A stretch of DNA of 64,000 nucleotides from UMGS1519 sp963621885 (GCA_963621885.1 CAVFFT010000004.1:1-64000), one strand, 5' to 3'; positions 6,388 through 16,147 are shown, counted from the first letter of the stretch. Notes: a model not told the origin generated them from the sequence alone. Program-made: numbers and translations.

Positions 6388-9300
6388 ATGAGGAGTGGAC
6401 AATTGAGTCAGGGGCATTTGAAAACGGAGGGTGCCCGTCATCCTTCGCGCGGGCTGGACGTGATGGAATCGCATGATTCCTGCGGCATCGGTGGCGTTGT
6501 CGACATTCAGGGACGCAAAAGCCATGCCATTGTGGACGACGCGCTGAAAATCGTGGAGAAGCTTGAGCATCGCGCGGGCAAGGACGCGTCAGGCAAGGTC
6601 GGCGACGGTGTCGGCATGATGCTTCAGGTTCCTCATGCGTTCTTCTCCGCCGCATTGGCTGAAGAGGGGATTGAGCTGGGCGAAGAGCGCTCATATGGCG
6701 TCGGCATGTTCTTCTTCCCTCAGGGGCGCATTGAGCGGAGCCGTCGCAAGAAGCTGTTCGAAATCATTCTCGAGAAGGAGGGTTTCGAGCTTATCGGATG
6801 GCGTCATGTTCCGACGTGCCCGGAGGTTCTTGGCGAGCGTGCGCTTGTCTGCATGCCCGATATCTGGCAGTGCTTTGTGCGCGAACGCGAGGGCAATGCG
6901 CGCGGCATCGAGCTTGATCGGCGCCTTTATGTCATCCGCCGCGAGTTTGAGCAATCCGCAGACGACACCTATGTCGTTTCGCTCTCAAGCCGCACCATCG
7001 TTTACAAGGGCATGTTCCTGGTAGGTCAGCTTCGCTTGTTCTATCCCGATTTGTGCGACGCGCGCTGCGCATCGGCGTTTGCCCTGGTCCATTCGCGTTT
7101 CTCCACGAATACCGACCCGAGCTGGGAACGCGCGCATCCGAACCGCTTTATTTTGCATAACGGCGAGATCAACACCATCCGCGGCAACATCGACCGCATG
7201 CTTGCTCGTGAGGAGACGATGCACGCCGAATCGTTCTTGCGTGAAGACCTCGAGAAGGTCCTGCCCGTTGTCGATACCGCCGGTTCCGACTCGGCGATGC
7301 TTGACAACATGCTCGAATTCCTCGTGTTCTCCGGGATGCCGCTTCCCAAGGCGGTTTCTATCGCGATTCCCGAGCCGTGGAGCAAGAACCCTGCCATGTC
7401 CCCGGCGCTGCGCGATATGTATCACTACTACGCGACCATGATGGAGCCTTGGGACGGCCCGGCCGCGATCCTCTTCAGCGATGGCGACCTTGTGGGCGCG
7501 GCGCTTGACCGCAACGGCCTGCGTCCGCTTCGCTATTACGAAATGGCTGATGGACGCATCATTCTGTCCTCTGAGGTCGGCGTGCTCGATATCGACGAGC
7601 GTGATATCGTCCGCAAGGACCGCCTCCATCCGGGCAAGATGCTCGTCATCGACACCCAGGCGGGCGTCGTTCATGAGGACAACGAGATCAAGGGCGGTTA
7701 CGCGAAGAGCCATCCTTATGGTGAGTGGCTCGACGCGGAGCTGGTGCCCCTGTCGTCTCTCCCCATTCCGAACAAGCGCGTGGTGCGTCATAGCAACGAG
7801 ATGCGCGACAAGCTTTACAAGGCGTTTGGCTATTCGTGGGAAGAGATTCGCACGACCGTCATCCCGATGGCGGAGACGGGCAAAGAGCCGACGGTCGCCA
7901 TGGGCGTCGACACGCCGCTCGCGGTGCTCTCCAACCATCACCGCCCACTGTTCGACTACTTCAAGCAGATGTTTGCGCAGGTCACGAACCCGCCGATTGA
8001 TGCGGTGCGTGAAGAGGTCGTCACCGACACGACGGTCTATGCGGGATCCGATGGCAATCTGCTTGAGGATGTGCCGGAAAACTGCCATGTCTTGCAGGTG
8101 AACAACCCGATTCTGACGAGCACCGACCTCTTGAAGATCAAGAACCTCGACATGCCGGGTCTGAAATCGGCGGTTGTGTCGCTTCTCTATTACAACAATA
8201 CGCCGCTCGATCACGCGATTGACAGGCTTTTCATTGAATGCGACAAGGCCTATCGCGATGGGGCGAACATCATCATCCTGAGCGACCGCGGCGTCGACGA
8301 GAACCATTCCGCGATTCCGAGTCTGCTTGCGGTGTCCGCGCTCGAGCAGTACCTCGTCCGGACGAAGAAGCGCACGGCGGTTTCCGTGGTGCTTGAAAGC
8401 GCCGAGCCGCGCACCGTTCATCATTTTGCGACGCTTCTGGGCTACGGCGCCCGTGCGGTGAATCCGTATCTCGCACAGGAATGCATCGAGGAGGCGGTTG
8501 AAGACGGGCTCCTCGACAAGGATCCGTACGCCGCGATTGACGATTACAACTCCGCCATTTTGAATGGCGTGGTGAAGGTCGCTTCAAAGATGGGCATCTC
8601 CACGATTCAGTCGTACCAGAGCGCTCAGATTTTCGAGGCGGTTGGCATCGAGCAGTCGGTCATCGACATGTACTTCACCAACACGATCAGTCGCGTTGGC
8701 GGCATCGGCCTCGCAGAGATCGCAGAAGATGTGAGCTGGCGTCATGACCTGGCCTTTGATCCGCTTGGACTCGATTCCGACGCGACGGTCGACTCTGTGG
8801 GCGTGCATCAGCTCCGTAGTGGCGCGCGTGCCGAAGACCACATGTACGATCCGGAAACGATCATCAAGCTGCAGGAGGCGACGCGTACCGGCGACTACGA
8901 TCTCTTCAAGGAGTACACGGGCCGGGTGGATAGCGTCAAGCGCCCGCATACGTTGCGCAGCCTGCTCGAGATCGACTACGAGAAATGCGACGCGATCGAC
9001 ATCAGCGAGGTTGAGCTCGCATCCGAAATCGTAAAGCGCTTCAAGACGGGCGCGATGTCCTATGGCTCTATTTCGCAAGAGGCACATGAGTGCCTCGCGA
9101 TCGCGATGAATCGCCTTGGCGGCAAGTCGAATTCCGGCGAGGGCGGCGAGGTCAAGGACCGCCTGGGTACCGAACGAAATTCCGCTATCAAGCAGGTGGC
9201 TTCGGGTCGTTTCGGCGTCACGAGCGCCTACCTGGTGAGCGCGCGCGAGATTCAGATCAAGATGGCGCAGGGCGCGAAGCCGGGCGAGGGTGGACACCTT

Positions 9301-10932
9301 CCGGGTAAGAAGGTGTGGCCGTGGATCGCGCATACCCGTTATTCCACGCCGGGTGTCGCGCTGATTTCGCCGCCGCCACATCACGACATCTATTCGATTG
9401 AGGACCTGGCGCAGCTCATTTACGACCTGAAGAACGCGAATAAGAACGCAGACATCTCGGTGAAGCTTGCGAGCGAAGCGGGCGTTGGCACCATCGCCTG
9501 TGGCGTTGCGAAGGCTGGCGCGCAGACTGTTCTCGTTTCGGGCTACGACGGCGGCACGGGTGCTGCTCCGGGGAGCTCGGTTCACAATACGGGCTTGCCG
9601 TGGGAGCTCGGCCTTTCCGAAGCGCATCAGGCCCTGCAGCATGCCGGCCTGCGTGGTCGTGTGCGGCTCGAGACCGACGGCAAGCTGATGAGTGGCCGCG
9701 ATGTGGCGATCGCTTGCATGCTCGGCGCCGAGGAGTTCGGCTTTGCGACGGCCCCGCTGGTAAGCCTTGGCTGCCGCATGATGCGCGTCTGCAACCTCGA
9801 TACCTGCCCCTTCGGCATCGCGACGCAGAACACCGAGCTTCGTTCCCGCTTCTGCGGAAAGCCGGAATATGTCGAGAACTTCATGATGTTCATCGCCGAG
9901 GAGCTGCGCGAGATCATGGCGGGGCTTGGCGTGCGCAGCGTCGATGAGCTTGTCGGTCGCACGGACCTTTTATGCACGCGGAAGGCGCATGCGGCGGACC
10001 GCGCGGGACTCGTTGATGTGTCACGCCTCCTGATGCAGATTCCCGATGTGCCGCAGCATTCCGACCCGGATGACGTCTACGACTTCTCGCTTGGCAAGAC
10101 GATTGACGAACGCGTCCTGATGAAGGCCCTCGATGGCAAGAAGGTGGGCGTGCAGAAGATCTCGAGTACCGACCGCGCGGTTGGCACGCTGCTTGGTGCA
10201 GAAATCACGCGCCGCTTCGGCGAGGATCTTCCGGATGATAGCTACCACCTCCGTTTCAAGGGCGGTGCGGGCCAGTCGTTTGGCGCCTTCATTCCCAAGG
10301 GCCTCACGATGGAGCTCGAGGGCGATGCGAATGACTACATTGGCAAGGGCCTCTCGGGCGGCGAGATCGTCGTGAAGCCGTCGCCGCGCGTGAGCTTTGA
10401 CCCCGCCGAGAACGTCATTGTCGGCAATGTCGCCTTCTACGGCGCCACGAGTGGTCGCGCGTTCATTGGCGGCGTCGCAGGCGAGCGCTTCTGCGTGAGG
10501 AATTCTGGCGCGACGGCGGTTGTCGAAGGCGTCGGCGATCACGGTTGCGAGTACATGACCGGCGGTTGCGTGGTTGTCTTGGGAAAGACGGGCCGCAACT
10601 TCGCGGCGGGCATGTCCGGCGGCGTGGCATATGTGCTTGATGCCGACCACAACCTTTACAAGCGCCTCAACAAGGAGCTGGTGACGAGTGAGCCGGTGAC
10701 TGAAGAAGTTGACAGCGCGCATTTGCGCAAGCTGATTGAGGAGCATGTGGCGCGGACCGGATCCGTTCGCGGCCAGAAGATTCTCGAGAATTTCGACGAG
10801 CATGTCTCCGATTTCAAGAAAATCATCCCACGCGACTACAGCATGGTTCTTGAACGAATAGGCGCTTGGCGGGCGCGGGGCCTCAGCGAGGAGCGCGCCG
10901 AACTCGAAGCATTCCTGGAAGGGGGTAACTAG
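6388..10932 (+). CDS. gltB: Glutamate synthase large (alpha) subunit
   Basis: A 1514-residue GOGAT alpha subunit; with GltD it converts glutamine and 2-oxoglutarate to two glutamates using NAD(P)H in the cytoplasm. The N-terminal class II amidotransferase is expected to start at Cys32 (SCGIGG) after propeptide removal. A central domain follows, then the FMN synthase domain (about residues 830-1210, with GEGGEVKDR and KPGEGGHLPG). The [3Fe-4S] cysteines are Cys1129, Cys1135 and Cys1140 (CRMMRVCNLDTC). The C-terminal GXGXG beta-helix domain ends the chain. Start ATG 6388 has AAGGA seven bases upstream; a TTG at 6403 preceded by GAGGAG is an alternative. It follows the ANTAR gene closely and is followed by gltD one base after its stop. 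Confidence 0.97.
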   Translation: MRSGQLSQGHLKTEGARHPSRGLDVMESHDSCGIGGVVDIQGRKSHAIVDDALKIVEKLEHRAGKDASGKVGDGVGMMLQVPHAFFSAALAEEGIELGEERSYGVGMFFFPQGRIERSRRKKLFEIILEKEGFELIGWRHVPTCPEVLGERALVCMPDIWQCFVREREGNARGIELDRRLYVIRREFEQSADDTYVVSLSSRTIVYKGMFLVGQLRLFYPDLCDARCASAFALVHSRFSTNTDPSWERAHPNRFILHNGEINTIRGNIDRMLAREETMHAESFLREDLEKVLPVVDTAGSDSAMLDNMLEFLVFSGMPLPKAVSIAIPEPWSKNPAMSPALRDMYHYYATMMEPWDGPAAILFSDGDLVGAALDRNGLRPLRYYEMADGRIILSSEVGVLDIDERDIVRKDRLHPGKMLVIDTQAGVVHEDNEIKGGYAKSHPYGEWLDAELVPLSSLPIPNKRVVRHSNEMRDKLYKAFGYSWEEIRTTVIPMAETGKEPTVAMGVDTPLAVLSNHHRPLFDYFKQMFAQVTNPPIDAVREEVVTDTTVYAGSDGNLLEDVPENCHVLQVNNPILTSTDLLKIKNLDMPGLKSAVVSLLYYNNTPLDHAIDRLFIECDKAYRDGANIIILSDRGVDENHSAIPSLLAVSALEQYLVRTKKRTAVSVVLESAEPRTVHHFATLLGYGARAVNPYLAQECIEEAVEDGLLDKDPYAAIDDYNSAILNGVVKVASKMGISTIQSYQSAQIFEAVGIEQSVIDMYFTNTISRVGGIGLAEIAEDVSWRHDLAFDPLGLDSDATVDSVGVHQLRSGARAEDHMYDPETIIKLQEATRTGDYDLFKEYTGRVDSVKRPHTLRSLLEIDYEKCDAIDISEVELASEIVKRFKTGAMSYGSISQEAHECLAIAMNRLGGKSNSGEGGEVKDRLGTERNSAIKQVASGRFGVTSAYLVSAREIQIKMAQGAKPGEGGHLPGKKVWPWIAHTRYSTPGVALISPPPHHDIYSIEDLAQLIYDLKNANKNADISVKLASEAGVGTIACGVAKAGAQTVLVSGYDGGTGAAPGSSVHNTGLPWELGLSEAHQALQHAGLRGRVRLETDGKLMSGRDVAIACMLGAEEFGFATAPLVSLGCRMMRVCNLDTCPFGIATQNTELRSRFCGKPEYVENFMMFIAEELREIMAGLGVRSVDELVGRTDLLCTRKAHAADRAGLVDVSRLLMQIPDVPQHSDPDDVYDFSLGKTIDERVLMKALDGKKVGVQKISSTDRAVGTLLGAEITRRFGEDLPDDSYHLRFKGGAGQSFGAFIPKGLTMELEGDANDYIGKGLSGGEIVVKPSPRVSFDPAENVIVGNVAFYGATSGRAFIGGVAGERFCVRNSGATAVVEGVGDHGCEYMTGGCVVVLGKTGRNFAAGMSGGVAYVLDADHNLYKRLNKELVTSEPVTEEVDSAHLRKLIEEHVARTGSVRGQKILENFDEHVSDFKKIIPRDYSMVLERIGAWRARGLSEERAELEAFLEGGN

Positions 10933-10933
10933 A

Positions 10934-12271
10934 ATGGGCAAGCCGACGGGATTCATTGATTATCCGCGTGTCGATTCTCCGAATCGGCCGGTGAAGGAAC
11001 GTATTTGCGACTATGGCGAATTCCATGGCGCGCTTGGCGAGCACGAACGGCGCGAACAGGCGGCAAGGTGCATGAATTGTGGCGTGCCCTTTTGCCAATC
11101 GCCGCGACAGGTTTCTCCTGGCGTGAAAGGGCTGGTTGGCTGCCCTCTGTGCAACCTCATTCCCGAATGGAACGATCTCGTGTGGTCGGGGAATCTGAGC
11201 CTGGCGCTTTCGCGTCTGCTCAAGACGAATTGCTTCCCTGAATTCACCGGTCGCGTGTGCCCGGCGCTTTGCGAACGCGCCTGCGAGTGCCGCAACGCCT
11301 GTGGCAGCGCGGTGACGATTCGCGACAACGAGCGCGCGATTATCGAAGAGGCATGGCGTCGGGGCATCGTGCCTAAGGCGAGCCCCAAGGCACGCTCGAA
11401 CTACCGGGTCGCGATTGTGGGCTCGGGTCCGGCAGGCCTTGCGTGCGCCTATTGGTTGAACGCTCGTGGACATAGTGTCTGCGTCTACGAGCGTGATGAG
11501 CGTCCGGGCGGTCTGCTTTCCTATGGCATTCCCGAAATGAAGCTTCCTCAGGATGTGGTTCTTCGTCGCCTGAAGGCCATGGAAGAAGACGGCGTACGCT
11601 TTGAGACGGGCCACACCATCGAATCACTTGATGAGCTGCGCGAAGACTACGACAGCGTGATCCTGTGCTGCGGCGCGCAGAAGCCGCGCGAGGTTCCTTT
11701 TGAGAACGCGGGGCTCGCGGGCATCGTGTATGCGCTCGAATATCTTGGCGATTCGCGACGGGCGCAGTTTGGCGAGTCCGAGTTGGCTTTGTCCGCGCAG
11801 GGCAAGCATGTCGTGATCATCGGCAATGGCGATACCGCGACCGACTGCGTTGCGACGGCGATTCGTCAGAAGTGTGCATCCGTCACGCAGTGCATTCGCA
11901 AGCCGGCGTCGTACTACGGCGACGAGATTGACTATGCGCATGAAGAGGCGCTTGAAGTGTTTGGCGAAATTCGCCGCTTCGAGACCGAAGTCAAGGCCGC
12001 TCTTGGTGAGGGCAAGGTTGAGCGCCTGACGCTTAAGACTCCTGAAGGCGATGTTGAGGTGCCTTGTGACCTGCTTGTTATCGCGAGTGGTTTTTCCGGC
12101 TGCGATGATACCGGCGCGAAGCTGGCTGAACAGGCCCAGGAAGACGACGGCATCTTCATTGCAGGCGACATGGCGCATGGTGCGACGCTGGTCGTGAAAG
12201 CCTTGTCTGACGCAAGAGAGGTTTCCGCCAGAGTTGATCGTTATCTGACGGGCTTTACGAGCATCATGTAG
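10934..12271 (+). CDS. gltD: Glutamate synthase small (beta) subunit
   Basis: A 445-residue flavoprotein that passes electrons from NAD(P)H through FAD and Fe-S clusters to GltB. Cysteines for the two [4Fe-4S] clusters lie at RCMNCGVPFC, GCPLCN and RVCPALCERACEC in the first 120 residues. The FAD site is VAIVGSGPAGLACA (about residue 156), and the NAD(P)H site is VVIIGNGDTATDC. It is slightly shorter than most bacterial GltD proteins (about 470-480) but all cofactor motifs are present. It begins one base after the gltB stop, so translation is coupled. A terminator follows at 12297-12339. Confidence 0.97.
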   Translation: MGKPTGFIDYPRVDSPNRPVKERICDYGEFHGALGEHERREQAARCMNCGVPFCQSPRQVSPGVKGLVGCPLCNLIPEWNDLVWSGNLSLALSRLLKTNCFPEFTGRVCPALCERACECRNACGSAVTIRDNERAIIEEAWRRGIVPKASPKARSNYRVAIVGSGPAGLACAYWLNARGHSVCVYERDERPGGLLSYGIPEMKLPQDVVLRRLKAMEEDGVRFETGHTIESLDELREDYDSVILCCGAQKPREVPFENAGLAGIVYALEYLGDSRRAQFGESELALSAQGKHVVIIGNGDTATDCVATAIRQKCASVTQCIRKPASYYGDEIDYAHEEALEVFGEIRRFETEVKAALGEGKVERLTLKTPEGDVEVPCDLLVIASGFSGCDDTGAKLAEQAQEDDGIFIAGDMAHGATLVVKALSDAREVSARVDRYLTGFTSIM

Positions 12272-12296
12272 CTCTGATTGACGCGATTCCGCTTGC

Positions 12297-12339
12297 CGGC
12301 CTGCTTCTTCCTATTGGGAGGGGCAGGCCGCTTCTATTT
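12297..12339 (+). terminator. Terminator of the ANTAR-gltBD operon
   Basis: Stem CGGCCTGC/GCAGGCCG (12297-12304 with 12323-12330), then CTTCTATTT. Confidence 0.75.
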
Positions 12340-12419
12340 GGTAATGGTGTCTCTGCGAGCGGCATTCGTCTGCGTTGTCTCGCGAAGAGATTGCGCTAGA
12401 ATGAGTAGCTGTTCTAAGC

Positions 12420-12496
12420 GCGCCCATAGCCCAATTGGATAGAGCATCGGACTTCTAATCCGGCGGTTGTAGGTTCGAATCCTACTGGGCGCGCCA
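12420..12496 (+). tRNA. tRNA-Arg (anticodon TCT)
   Basis: Acceptor GCGCCCA/TGGGCGC, anticodon loop CTTCTAA, T-loop TTCGAAT, encoded CCA. The D stem contains one mismatch (GCCC against GAGC). Confidence 0.95.
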
Positions 12497-12577
12497 GATT
12501 TCCCTTGTTGATGCGTTTTTGATAGCGCGCGTTTGAGCGCTTTTCCTAGTCGATTTTTCTTTGACGAAATTGCATAT

Positions 12578-14098
12578 TTAGTCACGGGGGATCTCATCGA
12601 TTTCCCCAGACCATGGGCTGTAGGGCAGACGGCGCCTTTTCCTGAGGGCATAGCCCGCGCAGGTGGCAGAAGCCGCCACGGTCCCAGCAAGTGCCACCAA
12701 TGACCGTGAGACCTCGTCCGTATCGCCCGTTAGCGGCGAGGCGCTCGCTTCTCCGCTGCAACTATCCGCTTCCTCATCGGGGACTTCCTCGTCAATGTTG
12801 GCATCCACGGTATCGGAATCCTCCGATTCGCTTTCCTCGGCGCTGTCGTCGGGATCTTCGCCGGCTGGATCCTCATCTGCATCTTGGCTGTCATTTTCTC
12901 CGGCATTTGAAGCGCTGCTTTCAGCACTCTCGTCTGTTTGCGTACCGTCGCTTTCTTCCTGAGCGTTTGATTCGCCTTCAGTCGTTGACTCTGAATTTGA
13001 AGTGTCGCCAAGTGCAATGAGTCCGCCCAAGACCGCTGCCTCGATATAGGCGACCTCCTCGTCAGTGCTTGCGTCGCGAATAGCGAGCGAGCCATCCTCT
13101 TGAGGCGTTGCAATGAGCTCGTGGTTTTTGTCTCCCGAAGATGACTTCGTGCTCACGATGAAGGAGAGGTCTACGTTGGCTTTGGCGCATTCCAGCTTGT
13201 TAACAAGCTCGTTGAAGGACTCAAACGAGACGTCATCGACCGCGAGGCCCTTTGCAAGCGCATCGGCGAGTGTCTCTTGAAGCTTTTCTCTCTTTGATTC
13301 GTCCGTTTCGATGCTTGCTGAGCTGGATTCTGGCTCACCGTCGCTGCCTGCTTCACTCGAGGAGGATGTGTCTGCAGTGCCAGCAGAGCTGCTTGGTTCA
13401 TTCGTTTCGTTTTGACCCGCTGATGTGGCCTCATTTGTAGGCTCCGCCCCGGAAGTTGACTTGGAAGGATTCTTGTCATCCGACGCGGATGACGCATCGT
13501 CGCCCGCCGAAGGGGAAGAGCTGTCATCCCCATCAGCAGAAGTTCCCGCACCCGCTGTGCTCGAGCTGACATCAGCGCCGGTCGAGGAGCTGGATTCCGT
13601 TGCGGCGGCGTTCCCGTTTTCAATCGGGGAAGTGTCGGAATCCGACGCGCCCGAGGTCTCGCCACCGCTCTCGGAATCTGAATTCTCAAGTTCCGTTTCG
13701 CTTCCTGATAACGATGCCTCTTCATTGGCTACCGCGCTTGTTGAAAGCGTGTTGTTGGTGCTCTCGCTATTTTTGAACATGCTTTCGGTTTGCTCGTCTT
13801 GAGCCGATTCGCTTTGGCCTTTTTGCCCCACAGCCGCCTGGATGTTCCCATCTTGACTTCCTTGTGATCCGGCATCATCGCTCGAGTCCTGCTTTACGCT
13901 TCCCGCATAGCTCCCCGAAGAGCTTTCGCTAGAGGACTCAATTGCTCCCGCTCCTGCAGGTGGCGCTATTAGGGCGAAATAGACAACCAGGGCTAAGGCG
14001 CAACTGATAAGCGGCGAGACAAGGCGATTCCGCTTAATGCTTTCCAAGGTTTCAGCCGGGGAAGAGGGCAGGTCGCCCCAGAGATTTCCGCTATTCAC
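12578..14098 (-). CDS. Ser/Asp/Glu-rich surface protein with LPXTG-like tail
   Basis: About 506 residues. A basic N-terminus (SIKRNRLVSP) precedes one hydrophobic segment (LISCALALVVYFALIAPPAG) that should serve as signal or anchor. About 210 residues of Ser, Asp, Glu, Thr and Gly follow, then a short folded-looking part (LADALAKGLAVDDVSFESFN to EEVAYIEAAVLGGL), a second acidic stretch, and a C-terminal ASPLTGDTDE, hydrophobic helix and RKRRR. That end imitates a sortase signal, but the motif is SPLTG rather than LPXTG and 16 residues follow the basic cluster. GTG 14098 is chosen because GGGAGG lies just upstream; GTG 14113 is the longer option. No enzymatic domain is recognised. A wall-spanning stalk or adhesin is an inference from composition. 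Confidence 0.75.
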   Translation of the reverse strand: MNSGNLWGDLPSSPAETLESIKRNRLVSPLISCALALVVYFALIAPPAGAGAIESSSESSSGSYAGSVKQDSSDDAGSQGSQDGNIQAAVGQKGQSESAQDEQTESMFKNSESTNNTLSTSAVANEEASLSGSETELENSDSESGGETSGASDSDTSPIENGNAAATESSSSTGADVSSSTAGAGTSADGDDSSSPSAGDDASSASDDKNPSKSTSGAEPTNEATSAGQNETNEPSSSAGTADTSSSSEAGSDGEPESSSASIETDESKREKLQETLADALAKGLAVDDVSFESFNELVNKLECAKANVDLSFIVSTKSSSGDKNHELIATPQEDGSLAIRDASTDEEVAYIEAAVLGGLIALGDTSNSESTTEGESNAQEESDGTQTDESAESSASNAGENDSQDADEDPAGEDPDDSAEESESEDSDTVDANIDEEVPDEEADSCSGEASASPLTGDTDEVSRSLVALAGTVAASATCAGYALRKRRRLPYSPWSGEIDEIPRD

Positions 14099-14355
14099 GA
14101 TTCCTCCCTTCACCTCTTTAAAAGAGCGTAATGACCTGGTATCACATGGTTTTGAGAGAAATACCTCATAGACCTCACGAGCGTTTTCGTACGTGCGGAA
14201 ACAAGCCGAAGAGAGACGCTAAATTGAGGCGCTCGCACCGCAGCGCGGCGGTATATTGGAAATCTGCGGTTGGCTTCAGCTTCCGCGACAGCCCGATAAA
14301 TGGCTTCAAGTGGTTTCTGATGGGCTTTCAAGTCGCGCCAAGGCAAGGAGTAAAG

Positions 14356-14913
14356 GTGAGCGAACAAATAATTACGTTGAAACTGGATGTCGATGCGACC
14401 CGGCAATCCATCCGTGACCAGCTCTTTGATCGTCTGGATGCCTCCCAGCTTTCCGTTATTGAAAGCATGCTCGCGCAGGCATTTCCCGAAGCGGAGCATT
14501 TCCACAATGTGGGCGAAGTGAATGACGCCATAGAAGCACTCTCAATTTCGCGTTCGGTAAAAGACCATGCGAAGGCCGTCTACCAGGTGCTCGCCGAGGC
14601 GGAGGCGAGCGTTCATGGCTGCGCGCTCGAGGAAACGCATTTTCACGAGGTGGGAAACGCTGAAGCGATTTGCAATGTCCTTGCGATTTGCCTCGCGCTT
14701 GAGGCACTTGCACCCGAGAAAATCATTGCGACCCCCGTTCAAACCGGTCGGGGGAAAGTGAAGTGCGCCCATGGTCTGCTTGACATTCCCGCTCCCGCAA
14801 CAGCGGCCATAATCGCGCGTGGCATTCCCGTTGTGGCTAATCGTCGTGAAGGTGAGTGGTGTACGCCAACTTCCGCCGCAATAATTCTGCATTTCGTCGA
14901 TGAATTCGTGTGA
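14356..14913 (+). CDS. Short LarC-like (DUF111) protein
   Basis: A 185-residue protein matching the middle of LarC, the CTP-dependent nickel insertase that completes the nickel-pincer cofactor of lactate racemase. Matching blocks are VKDHAKAVYQVLAEAEASVH, LEETHFHEVGNAEAICNV, PVQTGRGKVKCAHGLLDIPA and WCTPTSAAIILHFVDEFV. The family's usual N-terminal LDxFSGISGDM block and the whole C-terminal LarC2 half are missing. The N-terminus instead reads MSEQIITLKLDVDATR. The start is GTG 14356 with AAGGAG five bases upstream; the open frame to the left lacks a ribosome-binding site and looks non-coding. No larA, larB or larE is in view. It may be a compact nickel-handling protein or a decayed gene, though the frame is intact. 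Confidence 0.75.
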   Translation: MSEQIITLKLDVDATRQSIRDQLFDRLDASQLSVIESMLAQAFPEAEHFHNVGEVNDAIEALSISRSVKDHAKAVYQVLAEAEASVHGCALEETHFHEVGNAEAICNVLAICLALEALAPEKIIATPVQTGRGKVKCAHGLLDIPAPATAAIIARGIPVVANRREGEWCTPTSAAIILHFVDEFV

Positions 14914-14997
14914 GTTGCCTTTGGACGGCGTGATACCGTGCAATCGCCCGGTCAACGCATTACAATGGCACTTTCAATAAACGAGAGAGGACATGAC

Positions 14998-16002
14998 ATG
15001 CCTTTGGGACTTTCCGGCTGTGACTTTCTGAAAATGCTTGATTTGAGCTCCGCCCAGATTCAGGGGCTCGTGGATCTGTCTGCCTGGCTGAAGGGCATGA
15101 AGCATGCGGGTGAGCCGCATCGTTTCCTTGAGGGCAAGAACATCGTGCTGCTGTTCGAGAAGACCTCGACGCGCACGCGCAGCTCGTTCGAGGTTGCAGG
15201 TCGCGACCTTGGCATGGGCGTCGTCTGCATGGATGAGGGAAGTTCCCAGATGGGCCGCAAGGAAAGCATTGCCGACACGGCGCGCGTCCTCTGTCGCATG
15301 TACGACGGCATCGAATATCGCGGCTTTGGCCAGGAGATCGTCGAGGAGCTTGCTGAATTCTCGAGTGTCCCGGTTTGGAACGGCCTCACTAACGAGTCGC
15401 ATCCGACGCAGATGATTGCCGACCTGCTGACGGTCGAGGAGAATTTCCCGGGCGGACTTGCCGGTCGCAAGCTTGTCTTCATGGGCGACGCGCAGAACAA
15501 TGTCGCGAACTCGCTGATGGTCGCTTGCGCGAAAATGGGCATGCATTTCGTCGCCTGTGGTCCCGCCGAGCAGATGCCTGATGCCAAGCTTGTCGCGCAA
15601 GCGCAGGCCATTTGCGAAGAGACGGGCGGCTGCGTCGAGCTTGAAAGCGACGTGGCGCGCGGCTGCGCTGATGCCGATGTCATTTACACGGACATCTGGG
15701 TTTCGATGGGCGAGCCCTTTGAGCTCTGGAGCGAGCGCATTCGCCTTCTGTCGCCTTATCAGGTGAACAGCAAGGTCATGTCTTACGCGAAGCCGGACGC
15801 GATCTTCATGCATTGCCTGCCCGCTTACCATGACGTGAAGACGAAGGTCGGTTCGCAAATCAACGAGCAGTTCGGCCTGACCGAGATGGAAGTGACCAAC
15901 GAGGTCTTCGAATCGGCTCAGTCCCGGGTGTTTGACCAGGCGGAAAACCGCATGCATAGCATCAAGGCGATCATGTACGCCACTTTGGCGCCGGAAAAGT
16001 AG
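14998..16002 (+). CDS. argF: Ornithine carbamoyltransferase
   Basis: A 334-residue transferase joining carbamoyl phosphate and ornithine to citrulline, or the reverse in arginine fermentation. The carbamoyl-phosphate loop STRTRSS is at residues 57-63, HPTQ near 135, the ornithine loop VSMGEP near 240 and the active-site HCLPA near 275. ATG 14998 lies six bases after GAGAGAGGA. argS follows 145 bp downstream. Neither arcA, arcC nor the argCJBD genes are adjacent, so biosynthetic and catabolic (arcB) roles cannot be told apart. Confidence 0.95.
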   Translation: MPLGLSGCDFLKMLDLSSAQIQGLVDLSAWLKGMKHAGEPHRFLEGKNIVLLFEKTSTRTRSSFEVAGRDLGMGVVCMDEGSSQMGRKESIADTARVLCRMYDGIEYRGFGQEIVEELAEFSSVPVWNGLTNESHPTQMIADLLTVEENFPGGLAGRKLVFMGDAQNNVANSLMVACAKMGMHFVACGPAEQMPDAKLVAQAQAICEETGGCVELESDVARGCADADVIYTDIWVSMGEPFELWSERIRLLSPYQVNSKVMSYAKPDAIFMHCLPAYHDVKTKVGSQINEQFGLTEMEVTNEVFESAQSRVFDQAENRMHSIKAIMYATLAPEK

Positions 16003-16147
16003 CGTTTCGCTTCGGCGAGCTAACGTGTCGCGGCGCCCCCTTGCGCATCGCTTTTCTAAGGAATGCGCCACGGCCGCCCGCCACGTTTTGCCCGAACGAT
16101 AGTCCGGTTAGACGCCTTGTTTCATTATTGGTTTTGAAAGGATAAAG

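Noticed and set aside
14131..14355. N-terminal extension of the LarC-like protein from ATG 14131
   Set aside because: No ribosome-binding site and Arg/Lys/His-rich non-family sequence, whereas GTG 14356 has AAGGAG at the right distance and starts family-like sequence soon after.
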